A DNA stretch of 64,000 nt from assembly GCA_002419295.1 (NCBI GenBank), contig DIFW01000017.1, forward strand, positions 57,660-121,659. Direction: 5' to 3'. Shown in pieces: positions 9,288 to 18,953 of this stretch. This DNA is from Patescibacteria group bacterium UBA5738. GTDB lineage: Bacteria; Patescibacteriota; Minisyncoccia; Minisyncoccales; UBA5738. How positions within the stretch are numbered: position 1 is the first letter of the stretch; each line of letters opens with the position of its first letter. The position numbers were made by a program, and so were the translations under genes. Under the pieces are notes generated by a model. That model saw only the letters and a list, made by a program, of their open reading frames with translations, had not been told where the DNA came from and made no database searches.

Positions 9288-10331
9288 TTAAAAAATTGCA
9301 AACAGTTTAGACAAAAACAAGGCATACAAAAGGACATAAAGCCAACCCTGCCCGGAATTTATTCTGCGCGAAAATCCCGAAACTGTCAACAGCGCGGCGG
9401 CGGCGGCAAGAAACGGCAACGATATATCCAAAACCGCGCCATCAACCGGCAGAGGTGAAAACATCGCGGCAATACCGGCCACCAGCAATAAATTCACCGC
9501 GACGCCGGAAAAGACATTCCCCAAGGCCAATTCATATCTTTTTTTGGCGATCACCGCGAAGCTCCCCCACAATTCGGGCATTGCCGCAAAAATCGCCAGC
9601 GCCGAAACCGCCAAAATCGAAGCGGAAACCGGCAATAAATCCGCGGTTCCGGCAAGCGATTCAATCGTGAAATTTGCCGCGATCGCCAGCAAAAGCACAC
9701 CGCCCAGCCCAAGAAAAACCGCGGCGGGAAAATCCTTGGCGCGGCGGTTAAACCCGCGGCTGAATCGCGCCCCCACCATTTCGACTATGCCCGGAGTACT
9801 GCCGAATATCGACGGCGTCACGACATCCCGCGGCGTAAATTTGCGGACGCGCCCATGTGAAATTAAAAATACGGCGCAAGCCGAAAACGCGGCCAGCATC
9901 AGCAACCCTTCGCCGAAAACAATGATTCCATCAATGGCGCAAAAACAAAATATCGCCGCGGCGGCTACCAGAAGCGGCGCGTCGGCATCCGTACATTCGC
10001 GATTGATCGGCAAATTTTTGGCCGCGATCGCGGACGCGCCCGCCACCAGCAAGATATTGGCGATCGACGAACCCAAAAGAACCGGCAAGACCAACTCCGG
10101 CCGGCCGGTTAAAACGGCGGCAAGGGCCAGCGCCAATTCGGGCAGAGCCGCGCCAATGGCAATCGCCGCGAATCCCGCCGCGACATCTTTGCTGAAAAAC
10201 CGCGCGGCGGCGGCGGAAAACAACGCGGCGCCTTGCAACAGCGCGACCACCGAAACGATAAATATGAATAGCCAAATAAAAATTTCCACGGACAAAATTG
10301 AAAATGTAAATATCAAAATGGAAAATGACAA
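9288..10331 (-). CDS. CaCA family cation (sodium/calcium) exchanger
   Basis: A 347-aa membrane protein with two homologous halves of five helices. The alpha-1 repeat is AIGAALPELALALAAVLTG followed by PVLLGSSIANILLVAG (about residues 57-97); the alpha-2 repeat is SALAIFAAMPELWGSFAVIA with GNVFSGVAVNLLLVAG (about 240-285). Both halves keep the acidic residue and Gly-Ser/Asn motifs of the family. It probably exchanges Ca2+ for Na+ or H+. The exact start is uncertain because several in-frame Met codons lie in the first 15 residues. Confidence 0.9.
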   Translation of the reverse strand: MSFSILIFTFSILSVEIFIWLFIFIVSVVALLQGAALFSAAAARFFSKDVAAGFAAIAIGAALPELALALAAVLTGRPELVLPVLLGSSIANILLVAGASAIAAKNLPINRECTDADAPLLVAAAAIFCFCAIDGIIVFGEGLLMLAAFSACAVFLISHGRVRKFTPRDVVTPSIFGSTPGIVEMVGARFSRGFNRRAKDFPAAVFLGLGGVLLLAIAANFTIESLAGTADLLPVSASILAVSALAIFAAMPELWGSFAVIAKKRYELALGNVFSGVAVNLLLVAGIAAMFSPLPVDGAVLDISLPFLAAAAALLTVSGFSRRINSGQGWLYVLLYALFLSKLFAIF

Positions 10332-10394
10332 TGTAAAATTACAAAATGTCCAGCTCCCGACATTTTAACATTTTAATCTGTCATTTTGATCTTT

Positions 10395-10431
10395 CCGCCA
10401 AAGGACGGATGCGCCTTATGCGCAGATTTTT
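10395..10431. repeat. dispersed hairpin repeat, copy A
   Basis: An intergenic unit of about 37 nt beginning CCGCCAAAGGACGGATGCGC and ending in a GCGCA arm followed by T-rich sequence. TGCGC and GCGCA can pair around a 5-nt loop. Related copies are at 31812, 15150 and 24173. It lies between the ileS end and the CaCA gene. Confidence 0.7.
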
Positions 10432-10453
10432 CATTTTTACATTTATTGTTAGT

Positions 10454-13400
10454 TTAGCATTTTTTTATCCCCAGCCAAATAGGCTGTCCCGCGATCTTGG
10501 CATCAACCGCCGCCGCGGTTTTGTCCGGTTTTTTAAACTCTAAATCGGCCGCTTTGGTTTCTTTGGCGATTATGAGTCGATTTTTTTCAATCACAACCCT
10601 CAATTCGCCTTCGGCAACGCAATAAACGGCAATTTTATCCGCCGGAGTAAATTTGGCGGTCTTGCGCAATTCCTGGATTTGGCGCATAGTTTCGCGGACA
10701 CTGCCTTCCTCTTTCAATTCGGGCGTGATGTTCCAATCAATTTCAACCGGCACTTTCAATTCCGAATTGAATTCAATGGTTTTCACATTTACTTCGCCGG
10801 CCAGAAGATCGCGCAATTCGCCGCTCAATCCGCCCGCGCCGGCGATAACCAGCTTTGCCAGCGGCTGGCGCACCTTCACGCCGCGCTTGGCGCGTTCGGC
10901 CAAAACCAGCGCACAAACCTTGCGCGCCCGCTCCATTTGCGCTTCCAATTTCGCGTCAATCATTTTTTTATCCGCCTCCGGATATGCTTCCAAATGCGCG
11001 GATTTCGCGTTGGCAAAATCGTTCCCCGACAAATCTTGCCAAATCTCTTCGGCCAAAAACGGCGCCAGCGGCGCGCAAACTTTGGCAAATTCGGCCAAAA
11101 CATAAGCGAAGATTTTTGCCGCTTGGTTCAATCTCGCCGCGCTTTGCGGATGTTGCAAGCGCTTGCGCGAACGGCGCACATACCAAAGCGACAGATCGTC
11201 AATGGCAAACTTTTCCGCGGTTCTTGCCGCGCGGGTGATATCATAAGCGTCAAGACCGGCGGCGATTTTCGCAATCTCTGAATGCAAGCGCGACACAATC
11301 CAGCGGTCAAGCACATCCGCCGGCGCGACAGACACGGGAGCTTTGATTTTCGGCGCGTAAGTTTTCAAGAATATATGGCAATTCCGCAAAGTCATCAAAA
11401 ACTTATTCTTTGCCAGCGCCAAATCTTTTTCGTTGTACAGCTTGGAATCCCCCGGATCATTGACGGTGTAAAAATACCACCGCACCGCGTCGGCGCCGTA
11501 TTTTTCCACCATCTCCCATGGATTCACCACATTGCCTTTTGATTTGGACATTTTTTCGCCTTTCTCGTCCAACACATGCCCCATTGACACCACATTTTTA
11601 TAGGGCGCGCCGAATTTCAGCGCCGTGGACAGCGCCAACAAAGTGTAAAACCACCCTCTCGTTTGATCAATCGCCTCGCAAATGAAATCCGCGGGAAAAG
11701 CCGCCGGCGGCAAATCTTGCGACTGGCCCTTTTGTCGAGGCCAAAATTCTTGTGCAAACGGCATCGCCCCCGAATCCAGCCAGCAATCCAAAACCTCGGC
11801 GGCGCGCGCCATTCTTTGCCCGCATTTTTCGCAAATCGGCGCGACTTCGTCGATAAACGGGCGATGCAGGTCGATTTCCATGTCATCGCCAAACGGCAAT
11901 TGCTTAAATTCAATTTCACGGGACTTGCCGGTATCGATTTTTTTGATTTTGCCCCGATAACGGCCGTCCAAAATTGCCGGCGCGGACATCCCTTTGAGCG
12001 TGTGCTCCAACATCGTCAGCGGCAATTCGTGGGATACCAAAACAATATTTTTACCTTCGTATTTTTTATCAATCTCGGCCATTAATTCATACATCCGGCG
12101 GCGAATCATCACCAAACTTTCGCCTTTGGGAGGTTTGGCGGCGAGAGGATTTTTTTTTGTTGATATGTAATCCCAAAAATTCTTGGGGTCTTGGCCGTTG
12201 AAAATTCCCACATTGGCTTCGCGCAATCTTTTGTCATAGATGATTTTGGCGCCGGTGGTTTTTGCGATGATTTGCGCCGTTTCTTTCGTCCGCAACAAAT
12301 CCGAGGCGATAATCAAATCTATTTTTTCTTTGGCCAGTTTTTTTGCCGAAACCTCCGCTTGTTTTCCGCCTTTTTGAGTGAGCGGCAACGGATCGGCCTC
12401 CGGCCAGCAAGAAGCGATTTTTTTAACTTGCCGTTGAGAGTGGCCGTGGCGAAAAACAAAATATCGGTTCTTTGAATATTTTTGTTCGAGCAAATCGCGG
12501 ACCGAACCAAAAACTTCCCGATGGCCGCAATCGCATTGCCACACCGGCAGAGGCGTGCCCCAGTAGCGGTCGCGCGAAATCGCCCAATCTTTCACTTCGC
12601 GCAACCATTCGCCAAACCGCCCTTCTTTCAAATGCGGCGGCACCCAATTTATCTTTTGGTTGTTTTTGAGCAAATCATTTCTCAACGCCGTCATTTTGAT
12701 AAACCAGCTCTTTTTGGCATAGTACAGCAATGGTGTTTTGCACCGCCAGCAAAACGGATAATCGTGTTCATACGCTTCGGTTTTAAAAAGCAATCCCTTT
12801 TCTTTTAAATCGGCGATGATCAAGGAATCGGCATCCTTGACAAACATCCCCGCCCATTTGGGAACATCCGGCAAAAAACCGCCGTCTTCGCCGACATTCA
12901 AAATCACGGGGAATACCGGCGCGCCGTTTTTTTCCCGTTGGCGGTTTTCTTTTTTGATCACTTCCATATCTTCGGCGCCGAACGCCGGCGCGATATGGAC
13001 AATTCCCGTACCGTCAACCGCCGACACAAAGTCCGCAGCAATCGTCTCGTAAATGATTTTTGATTCTTCGGTTTTGACCGGAAACGGCGCCCGATACCGC
13101 AATCCGATCAAGCTATTGCCTTTTATATCTCGGACAATTTCGTATTCGCCGCCCAAAACTTCAACGCGGTCTTTGGCCAAAACCAAACCGCCGCTCTCTC
13201 CGTTTCTTGGCTTCGCCAACACATAATCCAGCGCCGGATTCACCGCGGCGGCAACATTGGCCGGCAATGTCCACGGCGTAGTGGTCCAAACCAACAGCGC
13301 AGCATTTTTAAATTCCGGACTAACAAGGGGAAATTTGACATACACCGAAGGGTCTTTCACTCTTTTGTAGCCCTGCGCCACTTCATGGCTGGATAGCGCC

Positions 13401-13945
13401 GTACCGCAACGCGAGCAGTAGGGCAAAACTTTGTAATCTTGAAACAAAAGCTTTTTTTGCCACGCGCGCTTCAAAATAAACCACACCGACTCCATATACC
13501 GCGCGTCATAGGTGATATAAGGATTGTCCAAATCCAGCCAATAGCCGATACGCTCGGTAAGTTTGCGCCATTCGCCAATCTGCTCAAAAACCGAATCGCG
13601 GCATTCTTTATTGAATTTTTTAATGCCGTATTTTTCGATGTCTTTTTTGCTGTGAAGGCTAAGTTTTTTCTCAATTTGCAATTCCACCGGCAACCCGTGC
13701 GTATCCCATCCGGCGCGGCGCCGGACGCGAAACCCCGCCATAGTCTTGTAGCGGCAAATTAAATCTTTGAAGACCCGCGTTTCCATATGGTGTATCCCCG
13801 GGCGCGCGTTGGCCGTGGGCGGCCCCTCATAAAACACAAAATCCTTTTTGCGCCGAGGCGTTCTTTTGACCGATTTTTCAAAAATCAAGTTCTCTTTCCA
13901 AAACTTGACGATATTTTCCTCATTTTTGTTGAAATCCTTCTCCAT
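10454..13945 (-). CDS. ileS: isoleucyl-tRNA synthetase with inserted histidine-phosphatase domain
   Basis: A 1163-aa class I synthetase for tRNA-Ile. The HIGH region is variant (ARPGIHHMET, residues 47-56). The editing domain, KMSKS (798-802) and a C-terminal anticodon-binding region are all present. Between CDCGHREVFGSVRDL (about 475-490) and DLHRPFIDEV (about 690) lies an extra domain of about 200 residues. It has RHGHS (R499, H500) and VSHELPL (H639), with TQKGGKQAEVSAKKL and SDLLRTKETAQIIAK between them. These are the hallmarks of the phosphoglycerate mutase/histidine phosphatase fold. The reading frame is intact throughout. The start ATG is preceded by a leader of about 95 nt with a perfect 8-bp stem (13994-14029). 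Confidence 0.95.
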   Translation of the reverse strand: MEKDFNKNEENIVKFWKENLIFEKSVKRTPRRKKDFVFYEGPPTANARPGIHHMETRVFKDLICRYKTMAGFRVRRRAGWDTHGLPVELQIEKKLSLHSKKDIEKYGIKKFNKECRDSVFEQIGEWRKLTERIGYWLDLDNPYITYDARYMESVWFILKRAWQKKLLFQDYKVLPYCSRCGTALSSHEVAQGYKRVKDPSVYVKFPLVSPEFKNAALLVWTTTPWTLPANVAAAVNPALDYVLAKPRNGESGGLVLAKDRVEVLGGEYEIVRDIKGNSLIGLRYRAPFPVKTEESKIIYETIAADFVSAVDGTGIVHIAPAFGAEDMEVIKKENRQREKNGAPVFPVILNVGEDGGFLPDVPKWAGMFVKDADSLIIADLKEKGLLFKTEAYEHDYPFCWRCKTPLLYYAKKSWFIKMTALRNDLLKNNQKINWVPPHLKEGRFGEWLREVKDWAISRDRYWGTPLPVWQCDCGHREVFGSVRDLLEQKYSKNRYFVFRHGHSQRQVKKIASCWPEADPLPLTQKGGKQAEVSAKKLAKEKIDLIIASDLLRTKETAQIIAKTTGAKIIYDKRLREANVGIFNGQDPKNFWDYISTKKNPLAAKPPKGESLVMIRRRMYELMAEIDKKYEGKNIVLVSHELPLTMLEHTLKGMSAPAILDGRYRGKIKKIDTGKSREIEFKQLPFGDDMEIDLHRPFIDEVAPICEKCGQRMARAAEVLDCWLDSGAMPFAQEFWPRQKGQSQDLPPAAFPADFICEAIDQTRGWFYTLLALSTALKFGAPYKNVVSMGHVLDEKGEKMSKSKGNVVNPWEMVEKYGADAVRWYFYTVNDPGDSKLYNEKDLALAKNKFLMTLRNCHIFLKTYAPKIKAPVSVAPADVLDRWIVSRLHSEIAKIAAGLDAYDITRAARTAEKFAIDDLSLWYVRRSRKRLQHPQSAARLNQAAKIFAYVLAEFAKVCAPLAPFLAEEIWQDLSGNDFANAKSAHLEAYPEADKKMIDAKLEAQMERARKVCALVLAERAKRGVKVRQPLAKLVIAGAGGLSGELRDLLAGEVNVKTIEFNSELKVPVEIDWNITPELKEEGSVRETMRQIQELRKTAKFTPADKIAVYCVAEGELRVVIEKNRLIIAKETKAADLEFKKPDKTAAAVDAKIAGQPIWLGIKKC

Positions 13946-13993
13946 AGTATTTATTCAACTTCTGCTTCATATTAGCAAATCCTCCCGATATTT

Positions 13994-14050
13994 AAAGACC
14001 TTATCGCATTCTGCGGGAACGGTCTTTATGGCCGTTCGCATTATATTATA
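13994..14050 (-). promoter_or_regulatory. ileS promoter region and leader hairpin
   Basis: On the minus strand two overlapping TATAAT boxes (14040-14050) precede ileS by about 95 nt. The leader contains an 8-bp perfect inverted repeat, TAAAGACC (13994-14001) with GGTCTTTA (14022-14029). It is too short for a T-box and lacks the T-box antiterminator consensus. Confidence 0.5.
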
Positions 14051-14123
14051 TCCAACCCCGCGGACATAAATACAAAATACAGACAAACAGCAGACCTATT
14101 GAATTCTTGCCTGTTTTAAAAAA

Positions 14124-14414
14124 TTATTTCAACACTTCCGCGTCTTCTTTGATTTTTTCGGCTAAAATCATTTTCACCAGCGACTGATAGGGCACATCGC
14201 GGCGATTAGCCATTTCCTTCAAGCGATAAATCATATTTTCCGGCAAGCGGATGGAAACACTGCGCAAGGAAGGATTCAGATTTGGCAAAACGGAATTGGT
14301 TGGCGCGTCGCTCCAATCAATATAATCCGCGCTGTCATGTTTTGCCCAGAATGCGCGCTCTTCGTTTTCATCTTTAAATTTGGGAATCTGTTTTAAATTA
14401 TTTTTTTTGTTCAT
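14124..14414 (-). CDS. brnA: BrnA/CopG-like antitoxin
   Basis: A 96-aa protein with the CopG-antitoxin signature (PF12441-like): IPKFKDENEERAFWAKHDSADYIDWSDA near the N-terminus, then a ribbon-helix-helix segment SVSIRLPENMIYRLKEMANRRDVPYQSLVKMIL. It should bind DNA as a dimer and neutralise the toxin encoded just upstream. Its start overlaps the toxin gene end by 17 nt, so translation is coupled. Toxin-first order is typical of brnTA. Confidence 0.85.
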   Translation of the reverse strand: MNKKNNLKQIPKFKDENEERAFWAKHDSADYIDWSDAPTNSVLPNLNPSLRSVSIRLPENMIYRLKEMANRRDVPYQSLVKMILAEKIKEDAEVLK

Positions 14415-14715
14415 ATTGTTTTTGATAAATAATTTTTTCTTTTTTGCTCATCGTCCTTGCCGAAATGATTCTAATTTTATTTTTTCTGATCGTAAACGCT
14501 TCAAAAAGCAATCTGTTTTTATTGGTTTTTCCAAGCGCGTAATAACGAACTTCATCCTTGCCGGAATGTTTATCGTCGGATTGAAGCAAAAGCGGCCGGT
14601 TGAAAAAAATTTCCTCGCTTTCCCAAAATGCCACCCTGTGTTTTCCCCAATTTTTATCAATGTTGCCGCTATCCCAGTCAAATCCAACAATTTCGGAAAA
14701 ATTAAAACCTCTCAT
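14398..14715 (-). CDS. brnT: BrnT-like ribonuclease toxin
   Basis: A 105-aa protein matching the BrnT (PF04365) pattern: FDWDSGNIDKNWGKHRVAFWESEEIF at the N-terminus, and LLFEAFTIRKNKIRIISARTMSKKEKIIY at the end, including the IRIISAR strand. BrnT is an RNase of the RelE-like fold that stalls growth. It is the first gene of the pair, with a consensus promoter and a palindrome covering the -10 box. Confidence 0.85.
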   Translation of the reverse strand: MRGFNFSEIVGFDWDSGNIDKNWGKHRVAFWESEEIFFNRPLLLQSDDKHSGKDEVRYYALGKTNKNRLLFEAFTIRKNKIRIISARTMSKKEKIIYQKQYEQKK

Positions 14716-14722
14716 TTGATTA

Positions 14723-14761
14723 TGTATATTTCCATTATATACAACCCGACAAACCTGTCAA
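14723..14761 (-). promoter_or_regulatory. brnTA promoter with overlapping palindromic operator
   Basis: On the minus strand TTGACA (14756-14761), a 16-nt spacer and TATAAT (14734-14739) form a near-ideal promoter, with a leader of about 11-18 nt to the brnT ATG. The inverted repeat TGTATAT-N7-ATATACA (14723-14743) spans the -10 box. It is a likely autoregulatory operator for the ribbon-helix-helix antitoxin. Confidence 0.7.
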
Positions 14762-14789
14762 TAGCGCAAACTCGTCTTCGCTTCCAACG

Positions 14790-14812
14790 AAAAACGGATC
14801 CGAAAGGATCCG
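14790..14812 (-). terminator. intrinsic terminator
   Basis: Reading the minus strand, CGGATCC-TTTC-GGATCCG is a perfect 7-bp stem followed by TTTTT. It would end transcription coming from the small-peptide locus at 14980-15235. Confidence 0.75.
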
Positions 14813-14979
14813 CGGTTCCGTTATTCGCTTGTCGGTTATCCCGCCGCGCGGGCATCGCGCCCATATCAAACCCGCAAGGTAAAATGCCAACAAATAAAAA
14901 ATAAAAATGGCTGATATTTATTCCATTTTTAAAATTTGCGCGCCGCGCTCAATGCGCCGCGCCGCCAATCGGCAGACAA

Positions 14980-15072
14980 TTACGCCGCCGGAGTCGCCGG
15001 GTCGGTAACCGGAGCTATTGTCGGTTCTTCGGTGGCCGGAGCGGCCGGGGTTGTTCCTTCGTCGTTGTACAT
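14980..15072 (-). CDS. possible small Pro/Ala/Thr-rich peptide gene
   Basis: A 30-codon reading frame starts MYNDEGTTPAAPATEEP and ends DPATPAA. A promoter (TTGACA-N18-TAGTAT, 15206-15235) lies upstream and an intrinsic terminator (14790-14812) downstream, so this strand is probably transcribed as one unit of about 410 nt. No Shine-Dalgarno site is seen; a TTG three codons upstream is an alternative start with AAGG 6 nt before it. The unit also contains several hairpins and may be an RNA gene instead. No family recognised. Confidence 0.4.
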   Translation of the reverse strand: MYNDEGTTPAAPATEEPTIAPVTDPATPAA

Positions 15073-15137
15073 TGTTTTCAACAAAAACCTTGATTTTTCG
15101 CCAAAAATGGGCGGCTTTGGCGCAAAAATTTCAATCT
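15073..15137. other. hairpin in the leader of the small-peptide locus
   Basis: A near-perfect inverted repeat, TTTTTCGCCAAAAA (15096-15109) with TTTGGCGCAAAAAT (about 15116-15129), lies just upstream of the 30-codon frame. It could form a stable stem in the minus-strand transcript. With the dispersed repeat (15150-15181) it fills the predicted 5' leader of about 125 nt. Confidence 0.5.
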
Positions 15138-15149
15138 CTGTTTTTTAAC

Positions 15150-15181
15150 CCGCCAAAGGCAGGACGCGCCCCTCGCGCAAA
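15150..15181. repeat. dispersed hairpin repeat, diverged copy C
   Basis: CCGCCAAAGGCAGGACGCGC followed by CCCTCGCGCAAA. It matches copies A and B in order and spacing, with a few substitutions. It sits in the leader of the minus-strand small-peptide locus, upstream of the rpsA promoter. Confidence 0.6.
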
Positions 15182-15205
15182 CTCAACTCTCGTCAAGATG
15201 TCTTC

Positions 15206-15235
15206 ATACTAATCGCAACCGCAACGGCTTGTCAA
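15206..15235 (-). promoter_or_regulatory. promoter of the small-peptide/RNA locus
   Basis: On the minus strand TTGACA (15230-15235), an 18-nt spacer, and TAGTAT (15206-15211). It diverges from the rpsA promoter about 20 nt to the right. Confidence 0.6.
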
Positions 15236-15253
15236 CCCAAAAACGCAAAAGGC

Positions 15254-15282
15254 TTGAAAAATAACGCAATTTATTGTAGAGT
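15254..15282 (+). promoter_or_regulatory. rpsA promoter, leaderless arrangement
   Basis: TTGAAA (15254-15259), a 17-nt spacer, and TAGAGT (15277-15282). The ATG of rpsA follows after 7 nt, so the transcript should start at or next to the initiation codon. Confidence 0.6.
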
Positions 15283-15289
15283 TCCAATT

Positions 15290-16138
15290 ATGATTAACAC
15301 AAACAAAGAAATATCTAAAAATGACGAGAATTGCCCCGTCACGATAAATCCTCCGCGCACCGGAGAAATTATCAAGGGCAAAGTGATCGTTCAAGAGCGA
15401 TCGGCGCTTTATGTTGACTTGGGCGCGATCGGCACCGGCATTGTTTACGGCAAAGAATTCCACGAAGTCAAAGACCGCCTCAAAGACATTGGCGAAGGCG
15501 ATTCGATTTCGGCGAAAATCGTGAGCTTGGAAAACGATGAAGGCTATATCGAACTGTCGATCAGCGGCGCCACCCGCAAGCTGGTTTGGGATGAATTGCG
15601 CGAAAAACAAGAAACCCGCGAGCCGGTAACCGTTAAAATCGGCGGCGCCAACAAAGGCGGGTTGATGGCAAAAGTATCCGGCCTTCCCGCGTTTCTGCCG
15701 GTATCCCAACTGGCGAGCCATCATTACCCCAAAGTAGTGGGTGGCGATCCGGATAAAATTTTAAAAGAACTCCAAAAATTCGTGGGAGAAGATCTTTCGG
15801 TGCGGATTTTAAATTTAAAACCGAAAACCGGCGAAATTATTTTGTCGGAAAAAATGGCGGAAATGGAACAGCGCGAAGAACAATTAAAAAAATACCATGT
15901 GGGGCAGGATATCGGCGGCGCCATTACCGGCGTAATGGAATTCGGTATTTTTATTCGTTTTGATAATGATAGCGTGGAAGGGCTCATTCCCGTGGCGCAA
16001 ATTCCCGAAGAAGCCAAGAAAAACCTTTCGGAAAACTTCAAGATCGGCGACAAGCTTAACGCGCGCATTGTTGAAATCGGCAACGGAAAAGTGTTTTTGT
16101 CGCTTGCGGATCGCGGCGAGGCCCGGTCTGAAGTTTAA
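15290..16138 (+). CDS. rpsA: ribosomal protein S1-like RNA-binding protein
   Basis: The start is taken as the ATG at 15290, 7 nt after a -10 box; an upstream in-frame ATG at 15254 would overlap the -35 box. The 282-aa product has three S1 (OB-fold) repeats, about residues 22-95, 105-180 and 200-275. The first (GKVIVQERSALYVDLGAIGTGIVY) and third (GAITGVMEFGIFIRFDNDSVEGLI) are canonical; the middle one is degenerate. It has fewer repeats than E. coli S1 (six), as is common in this group. It would bind mRNA on the 30S subunit. ftsH follows after 18 nt, probably in the same transcript. Confidence 0.9.
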   Translation: MINTNKEISKNDENCPVTINPPRTGEIIKGKVIVQERSALYVDLGAIGTGIVYGKEFHEVKDRLKDIGEGDSISAKIVSLENDEGYIELSISGATRKLVWDELREKQETREPVTVKIGGANKGGLMAKVSGLPAFLPVSQLASHHYPKVVGGDPDKILKELQKFVGEDLSVRILNLKPKTGEIILSEKMAEMEQREEQLKKYHVGQDIGGAITGVMEFGIFIRFDNDSVEGLIPVAQIPEEAKKNLSENFKIGDKLNARIVEIGNGKVFLSLADRGEARSEV

Positions 16139-16156
16139 TCTGGCAATTGCCGAACG

Positions 16157-17995
<1,839 letters not shown>

Positions 17996-18019
17996 GCAAT
18001 CGTCCACGACGATTGCCAC

Positions 18020-18091
18020 GGGCGTGTAGCTCAGTGGTAGAGCACGGCTCTTATAAAGCCGGGGCCGATGGTCCGATCCCATCCACGCCCA
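18020..18091 (+). tRNA. tRNA-Ile (anticodon UAU)
   Basis: The cloverleaf folds fully: acceptor GGGCGTG/CACGCCC, D stem GCTC/GAGC, anticodon stem CGGCT/AGCCG with loop CTTATAA (anticodon TAT), T stem GATGG/CCATC. The T loop is TCCGATC rather than the usual TTC start. CCA is not encoded. It would read AUA directly, where most bacteria use a CAU anticodon modified to lysidine. Confidence 0.88.
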
Positions 18092-18108
18092 CAATCTCGA
18101 AAACAATC

Positions 18109-18180
18109 GGGCAGTTGGCGCAGGGGTAGCGCACTACTTTGACATAGTAGGGGTCACAGGTTCAAATCCTGTACTGCCCA
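18109..18180 (+). tRNA. tRNA-Val (anticodon GAC)
   Basis: Acceptor GGGCAGT/ACTGCCC, D stem GCGC/GCGC, anticodon stem CTACT/AGTAG with loop TTGACAT, T arm ACAGG-TTCAAAT-CCTGT. CCA not encoded. It follows tRNA-Ile by 17 nt. Confidence 0.93.
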
Positions 18181-18184
18181 CCCT

Positions 18185-18213
18185 TTGACTTTTAAGCGAT
18201 TTTAGTTTAAAGT
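18185..18213 (+). promoter_or_regulatory. rplS promoter
   Basis: TTGACT (18185-18190), exact 17-nt spacer, TAAAGT (18208-18213). It starts 4 nt after tRNA-Val and would give a leader of about 40 nt. Confidence 0.65.
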
Positions 18214-18259
18214 GATCACTTGTAAGATCAAAATTCAATTATTTAGAATAATCAACACC

Positions 18260-18640
18260 ATGGAAAAGAAAATCGCAGAATTCGCGCAATCGGGCAAAAA
18301 ACAGGATTTGCCCCAAATCAAGGCCGGCGACACCGTGCGCGTGCACCAAAAATACACCGACAAAGGCAAAGAAAAAATTCAAATCTTTGAAGGGTTGGTG
18401 TTGTGCCGCAAACATGGCAACGAAACGGGAGCGGCTATCACCGTGCGCAAAATTTCTTCGGGCGTGGGCGTGGAAAAGATATTCCCCCTTCACTCGCCGG
18501 TCGTCGCCAAAATTGAAGTCGTCAAATCGGGAAAAGTCCGGCGCGCCAAAATTTATTATATGCGCACCGCTAAAGGCAAAAAGTCTCGCTTAAAAAGAGT
18601 GGAAGCCAAACCCGCGGCAAACTCAACCGCCAAAGAATAA
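18260..18640 (+). CDS. rplS: 50S ribosomal protein bL19
   Basis: The start at ATG 18260 (MEKKIAEFAQ) is chosen over an upstream in-frame GTG that overlaps the promoter. The 126-aa protein has the L19 core: IKAGDTVRVHQKY, KEKIQIFEGLVLCRK, AAITVRKISSGVGVEKIFPLHSP and VRRAKIYYMR. It sits at the 50S/30S interface. It has a short Lys/Ala-rich tail. A strong terminator follows directly. Confidence 0.97.
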   Translation: MEKKIAEFAQSGKKQDLPQIKAGDTVRVHQKYTDKGKEKIQIFEGLVLCRKHGNETGAAITVRKISSGVGVEKIFPLHSPVVAKIEVVKSGKVRRAKIYYMRTAKGKKSRLKRVEAKPAANSTAKE

Positions 18641-18642
18641 CC

Positions 18643-18682
18643 CAAAAATCAAGAAGCCTAACCGCTTCTTGATTTTTATTGC
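18643..18682 (+). terminator. rplS terminator
   Basis: A perfect inverted repeat, AAAAATCAAGAAGC-N6-GCTTCTTGATTTTT, 3 nt after the rplS stop. A-rich on the left and T-rich on the right, so it could work in both directions. Confidence 0.85.
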
Positions 18683-18736
18683 TTTTGCGATAAACTACCC
18701 ACTATAAACTATTTACCACCCCGTTTCACGGGATTT

Positions 18737-18818
18737 GAGCGAGTGATGGAATCGGCAGACATCTGCGTTTGAGGGGCGCAGGCCGCAAGGCGTGAGGGTT
18801 CAAGTCCCTCCTCGCTCA
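18737..18818 (+). tRNA. tRNA-Leu (anticodon GAG)
   Basis: A class II tRNA: acceptor GAGCGAG/CTCGCTC, anticodon stem TGCGT/GCGCA with loop TTGAGGG, long variable arm GGCCGCAAGGCGT, T arm GAGGG-TTCAAGT-CCCTC. CCA not encoded. Confidence 0.92.
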
Positions 18819-18860
18819 CAAAGAACAGTTGATGAGTAATGGAGTAAAATACTATTTCCC

Positions 18861-18934
18861 GGGCGATTAGCTCAGTTGGTACGAGCGACTCGTTTACACC
18901 GAGTAGGCCAGGGGTTCGAATCCCTTATCGCCCA
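18861..18934 (+). tRNA. tRNA-Val (anticodon UAC)
   Basis: Acceptor GGGCGAT/ATCGCCC, D arm GCTCAGTTGGTACGAGC, anticodon stem ACTCG/CGAGT with loop TTTACAC, T arm AGGGG-TTCGAAT-CCCTT. CCA not encoded. Confidence 0.92.
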
Positions 18935-18953
18935 CAGCAAATTAAAAAGGATG

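Noticed and set aside
13946..14050. T-box riboswitch upstream of ileS
   Set aside because: The leader is about 100 nt, too short, and lacks the T-box antiterminator sequence and a terminator.
14936..15148. 70-aa plus-strand open frame, Ala/Gly/Val-rich
   Set aside because: It lies opposite a better-supported minus-strand unit, has no promoter or ribosome site, and its composition is the mirror of a Pro/Ala/Thr-rich frame on the other strand.
14790..15235. tmRNA or RNase P RNA in the hairpin-rich unit
   Set aside because: No tRNA-like ends with a T arm, no tag-peptide frame with tmRNA form, and no GAGGAAAGUC or ACAGAAA core of RNase P RNA.
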